Assembly: GCA_946886245.1 (NCBI GenBank) | Contig: CAMPIF010000060.1 | Span: forward strand, 1 to 13,812 | DNA from: Ectopseudomonas composti | Lineage (GTDB): Bacteria > Pseudomonadota > Gammaproteobacteria > Pseudomonadales > Pseudomonadaceae | Length of the DNA: 13,812 nt | Direction: 5' to 3' | Shown here: in pieces, positions 7,352-13,812 of the stretch | How positions within the stretch are numbered: position 1 is the first letter of the stretch | Layout: each line of letters begins with the position of its first letter | Notes under the pieces: model-generated | Told to the model about the DNA's origin: nothing | Database searches by the model: none | Seen by the model: the letters and a program-made list of their open reading frames with translations, nothing else | Translations under genes and position numbers: made by a program

Positions 7352-9526
7352 ATGACTCAAGCTCTCGCGCATCGCTGGCGCTTCTTCCGTGCCGGCGGCT
7401 TCGATCAGGTGCAACTGGAAACGCCCGCCGACCTCGCCGCCCTGCGCGGCCTGGACCAGAAGCTCTGGGCCAGCCTGGCCTGCCCGGTGAACAACCTGGA
7501 GCTGGACCGGCGCATGCTGCAGTACATCGACCAGAACAATGACGGTCGTATCCGCGCCCCGGAAATGCTCGATGCGGTCGATTGGACGCTGGCGCGCTTG
7601 GCCGACCCCGCCGTGCTGTTCCACGAGGGGCCGCTGCAACTGTCGTCGCTCACCGACGATGCCGTGGGTGCGCGTCTGCGTCTGGCTGCGCAGCGCCTGC
7701 TGGGCGTGCTCGGCCGCCCCGATGACGAGAGCCTGACGCCTGTCGATACCGCTGATCTGGCGAAGCTGTTCCCACCGCAGCAGGCCAACGGCGACGGCCT
7801 GGTACCGGCGACCTTTACCGACGATACCGAGCTCAAGGTCGCCATCGCCGACATCATCGCCTGCCTGGGTGCGCAGACCGACCGCAGTGGCGAGCCGGCC
7901 GTCGGCGCCGAGCAGATCACCACCTTCTTCGATCAGGCGCGGCAGCTGCATGCCTGGCATGCGCGTGCCGCCGAGCAGGGGCTGGATGCGTTCGGTGAGG
8001 GTACCGTGGCCGCTGTCGAGGCACTGAGTGCCGTGCGCGCCAAGATCGACGATTACTTCACCCGCGTGGCCATGGCCGAGTTCGACCCGCGCGCCGCCGC
8101 CCTGATGAACGCCAGGGAAGAGGAACTGGTGCGCCTGGCCTCGCTGTCGCTGGCCGATGCCCGTGAGGTGGCCGACCTGCCCCTGGCAACCGTGCAGCAT
8201 GGCGACGAGCTGCCGCTGAGCAAGGGCCTCAACCCTGCCTGGCAGCATGCCGTCGATGAATTCCGCCAGCGTGTGGTGGTGCCGGTGTATGGCGAGCAGG
8301 ACAGTCTGTCGCGCGAGCAGTGGCAGCATCTGGTCGCACTGTGCGGCAACTACCTGGCCTGGCGCGCCGAGACGCCGAACGTGGCGATTGCCGAGGTGCT
8401 CGAGCGCGGCCGTATTCTCGAGCTGGTGGAGCAGGGCGCCGAAGCGCGCCTGCTGGCGCTGGTGGAGGAGGACAAGACCGTGGCCGAAGCGGCGGACGGG
8501 TTGGTCGAGCTGGACAAGCTGATTCGCCTGCGCCATGGCCTGGTCACGCTGCTGCGCAACTTCGTGTCCTTCCAGGCGTTCTATTCGCGTCAGGAAAAGG
8601 CCGTGTTCCAGGCGGGCGTGCTCTACATCGACGGCAAGAGCTGCGAGCTGGTGGTCGAGGTCGACAACGTCGAGGCCCACGCCAAGGTGGCGGCGGCCAG
8701 CGACTGCTTCCTGCTCTACTGCGCCTGCACCCGTCGCGGTGAGCCGGTGCGGGGCAAGGAGACGCTGAATATCGTGGTGGCGGTGACTGCCGGTGGCGAA
8801 GGTGATCTGCAGGCGGGGCGCCACGGCCTGTTCTATGACCGCGAGGGCAACGACTGGGATGCCACCGTGGTCAAGGTGGTACAGCACGCGATCAGCATTC
8901 GCGAAGCGTTCTGGTCGCCGTATCGACGCGTTTCCAAGCTGGTATCCGATCAGGTGCAGAAGCTTGCGGCCAGTCGCGACGCCGACATGGTCAGCAAGAC
9001 CGCAGCCAAGGTCGGCGAAACCGGGGCAGCCGTCACTCCTACCCCGGCCTTCGATATCGCCAAGTTCGCCGGTATCTTCGCGGCCATCGGCCTGGCGGTC
9101 GGCGCCCTGGGCACGGCGCTGGCGGCGGTGGTCACGGGGATTCTGTCGTTGGCCTTGTGGCAGGTTCCATTGCTGCTGCTCGGCGTGCTGCTGGCCATCT
9201 CCGGGCCGGCCATGCTGCTGGCCTGGTTCAAGCTGCGCCGGCGCAGCCTGGGGCCGATCCTCGATGGCAACGGCTGGGCGGTGAATGCCCAGGCGCGTAT
9301 CAGCATTCCCTTCGGCACTGCGCTGACGCAGATGGCGGAACTGCCCGAGGGCAGCGACCGTGCACTGCGCGATCCCTATGCCAACAAACCGCTGGTGTGG
9401 CCCTGGATACTGGCGTTGCTGCTGGCGCTGGGGGTGGGGTACTACGCCTGGAGCAATGGCGTGTTCAGCCCGGAGCCGGAGGTGCCGGCCGAAGCGGCTG
9501 CGCCTGTCCAGGACGCCGCCGGTTAG
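7352..9526 (+). CDS. Uncharacterised membrane-anchored EF-hand protein, 724 residues
   Basis: I do not recognise an assigned function. An AAAGGA at 7336-7341 supports the ATG. Residues 60-71 (DQNNDGRIRAPE) form a textbook EF-hand calcium loop: D1, N3, D5, G6, I8, E12. Two weaker copies follow at about 144-155 (ANGDGLV) and 177-187 (DRSGEPAVGAE). Residues about 190-410 look helical and acidic. About 415-530 alternate short hydrophobic strands with turns (GVLYIDGKSCELVVEVDN, LNIVVAVTAGGEGD, GLFYDREGNDWDATVVKVV). Two membrane helices (about 573-602 and 605-626), a basic KLRRRS turn, and a third helix (about 682-705) precede a Pro/Glu/Ala-rich tail. There is no signal peptide. By the positive-inside rule the large N-terminal part is cytoplasmic and the tail periplasmic. 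It follows fruA in the same direction after 147 bp and may be transcribed with it or alone. Confidence 0.85.
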   Translation: MTQALAHRWRFFRAGGFDQVQLETPADLAALRGLDQKLWASLACPVNNLELDRRMLQYIDQNNDGRIRAPEMLDAVDWTLARLADPAVLFHEGPLQLSSLTDDAVGARLRLAAQRLLGVLGRPDDESLTPVDTADLAKLFPPQQANGDGLVPATFTDDTELKVAIADIIACLGAQTDRSGEPAVGAEQITTFFDQARQLHAWHARAAEQGLDAFGEGTVAAVEALSAVRAKIDDYFTRVAMAEFDPRAAALMNAREEELVRLASLSLADAREVADLPLATVQHGDELPLSKGLNPAWQHAVDEFRQRVVVPVYGEQDSLSREQWQHLVALCGNYLAWRAETPNVAIAEVLERGRILELVEQGAEARLLALVEEDKTVAEAADGLVELDKLIRLRHGLVTLLRNFVSFQAFYSRQEKAVFQAGVLYIDGKSCELVVEVDNVEAHAKVAAASDCFLLYCACTRRGEPVRGKETLNIVVAVTAGGEGDLQAGRHGLFYDREGNDWDATVVKVVQHAISIREAFWSPYRRVSKLVSDQVQKLAASRDADMVSKTAAKVGETGAAVTPTPAFDIAKFAGIFAAIGLAVGALGTALAAVVTGILSLALWQVPLLLLGVLLAISGPAMLLAWFKLRRRSLGPILDGNGWAVNAQARISIPFGTALTQMAELPEGSDRALRDPYANKPLVWPWILALLLALGVGYYAWSNGVFSPEPEVPAEAAAPVQDAAG

Positions 9527-9531
9527 GGGAT

Positions 9532-9550
9532 AGGGCCGGACGTTGGCCCT
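9532..9550 (+). terminator. Hairpin just after the 724-residue gene, possible weak terminator
   Basis: AGGGCC at 9532-9537 pairs perfectly with GGCCCT at 9545-9550 around a 7-base loop, starting 6 bases after the stop codon. There is only a TTG and no T-tract after it, so any termination would be weak or Rho-assisted. Confidence 0.35.
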
Positions 9551-9551
9551 T

Positions 9552-9617
9552 GTAGGAGCGGTTGGGCGGCATTCCGCTTCAGCCACGAACAGCTTTCGCG
9601 GCTAAAGCCGCTCCTAC
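9552..9617. repeat. Pair of inverted Pseudomonas-type REP elements
   Basis: GTAGGAGCGG at 9552-9561 and its exact reverse complement CCGCTCCTAC at 9608-9617 flank two degenerate copies of the same element core (GCTTCAGCCACGAA, and TTCGCGGCTAAAGC). The right copy contains its own hairpin, CGGCT-AA-AGCCG at 9599-9610. The GTAGGAGCGGCTTTAGCCGCGAA type is a familiar REP family in Pseudomonas, usually in gaps between convergent genes as here. REPs of this kind are mobilised in trans by RAYT (TnpA-REP) transposases; none is encoded in this window. Effects on transcript ends or gyrase binding are possible, not shown. Confidence 0.85.
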
Positions 9618-9654
9618 GGGTTGGAATGCATAGTCGGCCAGTCATTTGCGTATT

Positions 9655-9671
9655 GGCGGGTTTCACCCGCC
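9655..9671. terminator. Perfect GC-rich hairpin, candidate terminator at the end of cobB
   Basis: GGCGGGT at 9655-9661, loop TTC, and ACCCGCC at 9665-9671 form a perfect 7-bp stem 13 bases beyond the cobB stop. It is followed by CTAC, and the GTAGGGCGGGT...ACCCGCC pattern is itself a common dispersed repeat in Pseudomonas. There is no T-run on either strand. It may help end both convergent transcripts. Confidence 0.45.
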
Positions 9672-9683
9672 CTACGTTCCCTC

Positions 9684-10391
9684 TCAACGCGTCAACAGCT
9701 CCGCCACCCAGCGCGGTAGTTGCTCGGTGGCCGGGCCGTAGCGTTTTTCCGCGAACAGCGAATGGCCCTGGCTCGGCTCCAGATTGATCTCCAGCGTATG
9801 CGCGCCCGCGCGACGCGCCTGTTCGACGAAACCAGCCGCCGGGTAGACGTGCCCCGAGGTGCCGATGCTGACGAACAGCTCGCACTGCTCCAGCGCGTCA
9901 TGGATGCGCTCCATGTGATAGGGCATCTCGCCGAACCAGACGATATCTGGGCGCAAGCTGCCGACCAGCCCGCAGCATGTGCAGGGTTGCGTGACAGGCA
10001 TGTCCTCCAGCAAGGGAAAACGCTGCTGGCTGTTGCTGCACAGCATCGACTGCAACTCGCCGTGCATGTGCAGCAGGCGTTTGGAACCGGCGCGTTCGTG
10101 CAGGTTGTCGACGTTCTGCGTGACCAGCAGGAATTCCCCCTGCCAACCAGCCTCCAGCTCGGCCAGGGCCAGGTGCCCGGCATTCGGCTCGATGGCCGGG
10201 TCGCGCAGCTGGGCGCGGCGCATGTCGTAGAAGCGCTGCACCAGGGCCGGATCACGGGCGAACCCTTCGGGCGTGGCCACCTCTTCGATGCGGTGGTCTT
10301 CCCAGAGTCCGTCAGCGGCACGGAAGGTGCGAATGCCGCTCTCGGCGGAGATGCCGGCGCCAGTGAGGACGACGAGGTTCGGGTGGGCCAT
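9684..10391 (-). CDS. cobB: NAD-dependent protein deacylase, CobB-type sirtuin
   Basis: A 235-residue class III sirtuin that removes acyl groups from protein lysines using NAD+, releasing nicotinamide and O-acyl-ADP-ribose. '[14 protein letters not shown]' (11-24) is the NAD-binding loop. '[12 protein letters not shown]' (91-102) gives Gln92, Asn93 and Asp95. His110 in 'LHMHGEL' is the catalytic base. Cys118, Cys137, Cys139 and Cys140 form the zinc-site region with the same CxCC pattern as E. coli CobB. Tyr55 and Arg58 in 'RFYDMRR' match the Tyr-x-x-Arg pair that in CobB and SIRT5 binds acidic acyl groups. Desuccinylase/demalonylase activity in addition to deacetylation is therefore likely. 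GGAG (complement of 10397-10400) precedes the ATG by 5 bases. The gene is convergent with the EF-hand protein and divergent from gcd. An inverted repeat lies over its leader. Confidence 0.94.
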   Translation of the reverse strand: MAHPNLVVLTGAGISAESGIRTFRAADGLWEDHRIEEVATPEGFARDPALVQRFYDMRRAQLRDPAIEPNAGHLALAELEAGWQGEFLLVTQNVDNLHERAGSKRLLHMHGELQSMLCSNSQQRFPLLEDMPVTQPCTCCGLVGSLRPDIVWFGEMPYHMERIHDALEQCELFVSIGTSGHVYPAAGFVEQARRAGAHTLEINLEPSQGHSLFAEKRYGPATEQLPRWVAELLTR

Positions 10392-10398
10392 TGCTGCT

Positions 10399-10441
10399 CC
10401 AGTGTGGATCGGGTTCAGGCACCACTTTATGCCAACACTGG
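10399..10441 (-). promoter_or_regulatory. Stem-loop in the cobB 5' leader touching the ribosome-binding site
   Basis: On the minus strand CCAGTGT (10441-10435) and ACACTGG (10405-10399) are a perfect 7-bp inverted repeat. Inside it GGCA (10433-10430) and TGCC (10421-10418) can also pair. The final GG of the outer stem is the first half of the GGAG ribosome-binding site of cobB. If the transcript starts upstream of 10441, folding would partly bury the site. Whether it does is unknown; it may equally be a protein-binding dyad. Confidence 0.35.
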
Positions 10442-10523
10442 CGACGCGGGGAGGGCGCGGCCGCGCTGCTTGTCACTCATGCTGCCGCAGAATCGCTGAA
10501 CTCTCTCCGTCACTGCGCATCCA

Positions 10524-10543
10524 CAGATCAGGGCCCTGGTCTG
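10524..10543. promoter_or_regulatory. 20-bp near-perfect palindrome upstream of gcd, candidate operator
   Basis: CAGATCAGGG at 10524-10533 abuts CCCTGGTCTG at 10534-10543. Nine of ten positions are symmetric, the exception being T10528/G10539. It ends 28 bases before the gcd ATG. A 20-bp dyad without spacer is typical of a dimeric regulator site; LuxR-type boxes have this length. As RNA the mismatch would be a G-U pair, so a hairpin is the alternative reading. The regulator is unknown. I found no clear -35/-10 boxes in 10442-10523. Confidence 0.45.
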
Positions 10544-10571
10544 GACGGGGCAGTGGTTCGGGGAGCGAGCA

Positions 10572-12998
10572 ATGACCGAGAACAACAAGGCGCAGCCCCT
10601 GCGCATCAAACTGACGACCTGGGTGACCGGCGTTCTGGGCGCGCTGCTGGCGCTTGGCGGTGCCTATCTGCTGTGGCTGGGCGGGTCCTGGTACTACCTG
10701 TTGGCGGGCATCGGCCTGCTGTTGGTGGGTGTGCTGATTCAGTGCCGTCAGCGTGCGGCCTTGTGGCTGTATGCGCTGCTGTTGCTGGCGAGTCTGGCCT
10801 GGACGATCTACGAGGTACGCTTCGACTGGTGGCAGATGGCGCCGCGTATCGACCTGTGGTGCGTGCTCGGTCTGTGGCTGCTGCTGCCCTGGATCAACCG
10901 GCACATCGCGCCCGGGCAGCCCTGGCGTGACGGTGCCAGCGTTGTGCTGGGCATCGGCCTGCTGCTGGGCGCGAGCATGGCGGTTTATTCGCTGACGCAG
11001 GACTACCATCGCCTGCCCGGCCGTTTCGACGAGCCGCGCGTGACGACTGCTGGCGTGGCGCCAGGCAGCCGCTCGGCCAGCGAATGGACCGCCTATGGCG
11101 GTTCGGCGCGCGGCGAACGCTACGCCAGCGCCGAGCAGATCACCTCGGCCAATGTCGGACGACTGAAGAAGGCCTGGCAATTCCATACCGGCGACCTGCC
11201 TGGCGCGGGCGATCCCGGTGAGATTACCAACCAGGTGACACCGCTGAAGGTCGGCGACAACCTGTTCATCTGCACGCCACACAGCATCGCCATCGCCGTG
11301 GACGCCGATACCGGCGAGGAGCGCTGGCGCTTCGACCCGGCCATCAACCGTCAGGCCGAGTATTACCAGCACATGACCTGCCGCGGCCTGGCCTACCACG
11401 ATGCTGCCGCCTATGCCGGCCCCTTGATCGCAGCGCGAGACGGTGCGGTCCCCGAGCTTTCGCCGCAAGCACCGCCGCGCTGCACGCAACGGCTGTTCCT
11501 GCCGACCAACGACGCCGTGCTGTACGCGCTCGATCTGCATGACGGCAAGCCTTGTGAGGACTTCGGCGACGCCGGTATGGTCGATCTCAAGGTGGGACTG
11601 GGTGACGACGCGCTGGGCGTCTACCTGCCGACTTCGCCGCCGGTGGTAACCGAGAAACTGGTGATAGTCGGCGGTTCGGTGACCGACAACGGCTCGGTGG
11701 ATTCGCCGGGCGGGGTGATCCGCGCTTATGACGTGCGCAGCGGCGAGCTGGTGTGGAACTTCGACCCCGGCCGCCCCGAGGCCACCGCACCCTTGCCCTC
11801 AGGCGAGACCTACGTGCGCAGCACGCCCAACTCCTGGACCATCGCCACGGCGGACGAGGCGCTGGGCCTGGTGTACATCCCCATGGGCAACCAGACGCCT
11901 GACCAGTGGGGCGTGCAGCGCAGCGCCGAGGCCGAGCGCTTCACGGCGGCGCTGGTGGCGCTGGACCTGGAAACCGGACGGCTACGCTGGGAGTTTCGCA
12001 CCGTGCACCATGACCTCTGGGACCGCGACCTGCCGTCCCAGCCCACCCTGGTGGATATCGAAGGCCCCGATGGGCCGCTGCCGGCCATCATCCAGGCGAC
12101 CAAGCGTGGCGACCTCTACGTGCTCGACCGGCGCAGCGGCGAACCTATCGTGCCGGTCAGCGAGCATCCGGTGCCACAGGGCACGGTGGCGGGCGACTTC
12201 ACCGCACCGACCCAGCCGGCTTCGGCACTCAGCTATGCCCCCGATGAGCCGCTGCACGAACGCGACATGTGGGGCGGTACGCCGTTCGACCAGTTGATCT
12301 GCCGCATCCAGTTCCACCGCCTGCGTTACGAGGGCGACTTCACCCCGCCGTCGGAGCAGGGCTCGCTGATCTACCCGGGCAACGTCGGGGTGTTCAACTG
12401 GCCCTCGGTGGCGGTCGATCCGCAGCGGCATATCCTATTCGGCGCGCCCAACTACCTGGCGTTCGTCTCGCGTCTGGTCAAGCGTGAGGGAGAGTCTGGA
12501 CAGGCTGGCGCCAGTGGCAGCGAGCGGGGCCTGCAACCCAACCTCGGCGCGCCCTACATGGTCAGCCTGGAGCCGTTCCTGTCACCGCTGGGGCTGCCTT
12601 GCCAGGCGCCGCCATGGGGCTATGTCACGGCGGTGGATCTGCGCAGCATGGAGAAGGTCTGGCAGCGCAAGAACGGCACCAGCCGCGACAGCGCTCCGCT
12701 GGGCATCCCCCTGACGGTGGGCGTGCCGGCACTCGGCGGGCCGCTGATCACTGCCAGCGGCCTGGGCTTTCTCAGCGGCACACTGGACTACTACCTGCGC
12801 GCCTACGACATGCGCACCGGCGAGGAACTGTGGAAGGACAGGCTGCCGGCAGGCGGTCAGGCCACGCCCATCAGCTATGTCTCGGAAAAGACCGGCAAGC
12901 AGTACGTGGTGGTGATGGCCGGCGGACACGGCTCGTTCGGCACGCGCATGGGCGACTCGCTGGTGGCCTGGACACTGGAGGATGAGCCGTCCGAGTAA
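10572..12998 (+). CDS. gcd: Membrane-bound PQQ-dependent glucose dehydrogenase
   Basis: An 808-residue quinoprotein (E. coli Gcd is 796) that oxidises glucose to gluconolactone in the periplasm and passes electrons to ubiquinone. Five hydrophobic helices at about 16-36, 39-57, 61-80, 93-108 and 122-141 anchor it in the inner membrane. The rest is the periplasmic eight-bladed propeller with tryptophan-docking repeats. Family marks include 'WTAYGGSARGERYASAEQI', 'MGNQTPDQWG', 'VHHDLWDRDLPSQPTL' (Asp481 is the likely catalytic base), 'GDLYVLDRRSGEPIVPV' and, near the C-terminus, 'YVVVMAGGHGSFGTRMGD'. GGGAG at 10561-10565 supports the ATG. The glucose/quinate/shikimate dehydrogenases share this architecture, so substrate is inferred from overall resemblance to Gcd. 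No PQQ synthesis genes lie in the window. It is divergent from cobB and convergent with a response regulator. Confidence 0.9.
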   Translation: MTENNKAQPLRIKLTTWVTGVLGALLALGGAYLLWLGGSWYYLLAGIGLLLVGVLIQCRQRAALWLYALLLLASLAWTIYEVRFDWWQMAPRIDLWCVLGLWLLLPWINRHIAPGQPWRDGASVVLGIGLLLGASMAVYSLTQDYHRLPGRFDEPRVTTAGVAPGSRSASEWTAYGGSARGERYASAEQITSANVGRLKKAWQFHTGDLPGAGDPGEITNQVTPLKVGDNLFICTPHSIAIAVDADTGEERWRFDPAINRQAEYYQHMTCRGLAYHDAAAYAGPLIAARDGAVPELSPQAPPRCTQRLFLPTNDAVLYALDLHDGKPCEDFGDAGMVDLKVGLGDDALGVYLPTSPPVVTEKLVIVGGSVTDNGSVDSPGGVIRAYDVRSGELVWNFDPGRPEATAPLPSGETYVRSTPNSWTIATADEALGLVYIPMGNQTPDQWGVQRSAEAERFTAALVALDLETGRLRWEFRTVHHDLWDRDLPSQPTLVDIEGPDGPLPAIIQATKRGDLYVLDRRSGEPIVPVSEHPVPQGTVAGDFTAPTQPASALSYAPDEPLHERDMWGGTPFDQLICRIQFHRLRYEGDFTPPSEQGSLIYPGNVGVFNWPSVAVDPQRHILFGAPNYLAFVSRLVKREGESGQAGASGSERGLQPNLGAPYMVSLEPFLSPLGLPCQAPPWGYVTAVDLRSMEKVWQRKNGTSRDSAPLGIPLTVGVPALGGPLITASGLGFLSGTLDYYLRAYDMRTGEELWKDRLPAGGQATPISYVSEKTGKQYVVVMAGGHGSFGTRMGDSLVAWTLEDEPSE

Positions 12999-13043
12999 CG
13001 GTACTGGGGCGTTCGGGAGGTTCGATCAGGCCAAGGCAAGCGG

Positions 13044-13072
13044 TCGCCGAGACCCAGGGCGATGTCGGTCTC
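13044..13072. terminator. Weak dyads between convergent gcd and response-regulator genes
   Basis: GAGACC (13049-13054) pairs with GGTCTC (13067-13072) around a 12-base loop. Alternatively TCGCC (13044-13048) pairs with GGCGA (13058-13062). The two are mutually exclusive and neither has a T-run. The 87-bp gap 12999-13085 contains no other candidate for ending the two convergent transcripts. Confidence 0.2.
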
Positions 13073-13085
13073 TGGCAAGCCCGGG

Positions 13086-13796
13086 CTATGGGCACCTGTC
13101 GCCCATCGCCGTCATGGCCACCGAGGCAGCGGCGGTGCGGGTCTCCACGCCGAGCTTCACGTAGACGTGCTCCAGGTGCTTGTTCACCGTGCGCGGACTG
13201 AGGCCGAGGATGTCGCCGATGTCGCGGTTGGTCTTGCCGCAGGCGACCCAGCGCAGCACCTGCACTTCGCGCTCGGTGAGCTGAAAGCGCGCCGATAGCC
13301 TGGCATACGCCGGGGCGTCGTCGAGGCTGAGGCTGACCGGTCTCGACGCCGCACGTGCGGCCTGCAGGATGCGCGCGGTGCGCAAATGCGAGGCGACGCG
13401 GGCGAGCACTTCCTCGGGGTTGATCGGCTTGGTCACGTAGTCGATACCGCCGGCCTCGAAGCCCTGTACCACGTGTTCGCTGTCGGTCAGTGCGGTCATG
13501 AACAGCACCGGGATATCGGCGCTGCTCGGCTCGGCCTTGATTCGCCGGCAGGTCTCGAAACCGTCCAGCCCCGGCATCATGGCGTCGAGCAGGACCAGGT
13601 CGGGGCGCCGCCGCTGGATGCGGCCCAGCGCGCTTGCACCGTCCAGCGCGACCAGCACCATGTAGCCGGCGTCGTCGAGGGCGTCGGAGAGCAGCGCGAG
13701 ATTATCCGGTGTGTCGTCGACGATCAGGATGATGCCGCGTTCGGCCTGCTGGGTGGCTGGAGTCCGCGACTCAGGCTGGTGGAGCGGCACATTCAT
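13086..13796 (-). CDS. Two-component response regulator, receiver plus LuxR/NarL-type HTH
   Basis: A 236-residue DNA-binding response regulator. The receiver domain (about 22-140) has the acidic pair Asp27-Asp28 ('LIVDDTPDN'), phospho-acceptor Asp71 ('LVLLDAMMPGLDGFE'), Thr101 ('FMTALTD') and Lys123 ('YVTKPINPEEV'). The output domain (about 168-228) is a LuxR/NarL-type helix-turn-helix: 'LTEREVQVLRWVACGKTNRDI', then 'LSPRTVNKHLEHVYVKLGVETR'. A strong AAGGAGG (complement of 13803-13809) 6 bases before the ATG fixes the start. A TGA overlapping that site (complement of 13809-13811) could be the stop of an upstream gene, presumably the partner histidine kinase, just outside the window. It is convergent with gcd, but control of gcd is only a guess. 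The 'DDTPDNL' receiver type is common in regulators paired with hybrid kinases. Confidence 0.92.
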   Translation of the reverse strand: MNVPLHQPESRTPATQQAERGIILIVDDTPDNLALLSDALDDAGYMVLVALDGASALGRIQRRRPDLVLLDAMMPGLDGFETCRRIKAEPSSADIPVLFMTALTDSEHVVQGFEAGGIDYVTKPINPEEVLARVASHLRTARILQAARAASRPVSLSLDDAPAYARLSARFQLTEREVQVLRWVACGKTNRDIGDILGLSPRTVNKHLEHVYVKLGVETRTAAASVAMTAMGDRCP

Positions 13797-13812
13797 GTTC
13801 GGCCTCCTTCAG

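Noticed and set aside
7328..9586. A 752-codon open frame antisense to the EF-hand protein gene
   Set aside because: I considered this because the sense gene is uncharacterised. The sense strand has an EF-hand, ordered membrane helices, a ribosome-binding site and a natural end before the REP pair. The antisense product is Arg/Gln/His/Gly-rich, lacks any fold signature and runs into the REP region.
9720..10499. A 259-codon plus-strand frame over cobB
   Set aside because: It is antisense to a complete sirtuin with all its catalytic motifs, and no motif is seen in its product.
10442..10571. HexR-type site (TTGT...ACAA) or sigma-54 promoter upstream of gcd
   Set aside because: There is a TTGT at about 10470 but no ACAA partner at the right distance, and no GG-N10-GC arrangement with the sigma-54 core.
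1..13812. CRISPR array, tRNA, rRNA, insertion sequence, phage or toxin-antitoxin module
   Set aside because: No regularly spaced direct repeats, cloverleaf-like sequences, transposase or integrase motifs, or small paired genes were seen. The window is nearly filled by recognisable genes with uniform composition.

Overview
The window looks like a chromosomal segment of a high-GC gammaproteobacterium, most probably a Pseudomonas-group organism. The grounds are the fruR / fruBKA arrangement with enzyme I fused into FruB, a membrane quinoprotein glucose dehydrogenase, Pseudomonas-style REP palindromes (GTAGGAGCGG..., GTAGGGTGCG...) in the gaps between convergent genes, and strong G/C third-position codon use throughout. 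Base composition looks even, and I see no insertion sequence, phage gene, tRNA, rRNA or CRISPR array.

Layout, left to right. (1) 2-376 (+): C-terminal end of an AsmA-family envelope protein, cut by the window edge. (2) 397-455: REP-like inverted repeat that covers the stop codon of the convergent fruR gene. (3) 452-1450 (-): fruR/cra, a LacI-family fructose repressor, divergent from (4) the fruBKA operon (+): fruB 1683-4544 (EIIA-M-HPr-EI multiphosphoryl transfer protein), fruK 4544-5464 (1-phosphofructokinase), fruA 5477-7204 (EIIB'BC permease). The 232-bp divergent gap holds a clear FruR/Cra-type operator inside a perfect 10-bp inverted repeat. (5) 7352-9526 (+): a 724-residue protein of unknown function with an EF-hand near its N-terminus and three C-terminal membrane segments. 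(6) 9532-9671: hairpins and a REP pair between convergent genes. (7) 9684-10391 (-): CobB-type sirtuin. (8) 10572-12998 (+): PQQ-dependent membrane glucose dehydrogenase (gcd-like). A 20-bp near-perfect palindrome lies just upstream of it. (9) 13086-13796 (-): two-component response regulator with a LuxR/NarL-type DNA-binding domain, probably downstream of a kinase gene outside the window.

How the genes work together: FruB passes phosphate from PEP through its EI, HPr and EIIA domains to FruA, which imports fructose as fructose-1-phosphate. FruK converts this to fructose-1,6-bisphosphate. FruR, known in relatives to respond to fructose-1-phosphate, would control the set from the shared intergenic region. 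Gcd oxidises glucose in the periplasm and feeds electrons to ubiquinone. The window therefore carries two separate sugar-entry routes with an uncharacterised membrane EF-hand protein and a sirtuin between them. The most open items are the 724-residue protein, the decayed second EIIA-like domain inside FruB, and the palindromes upstream of gcd and in the cobB leader.
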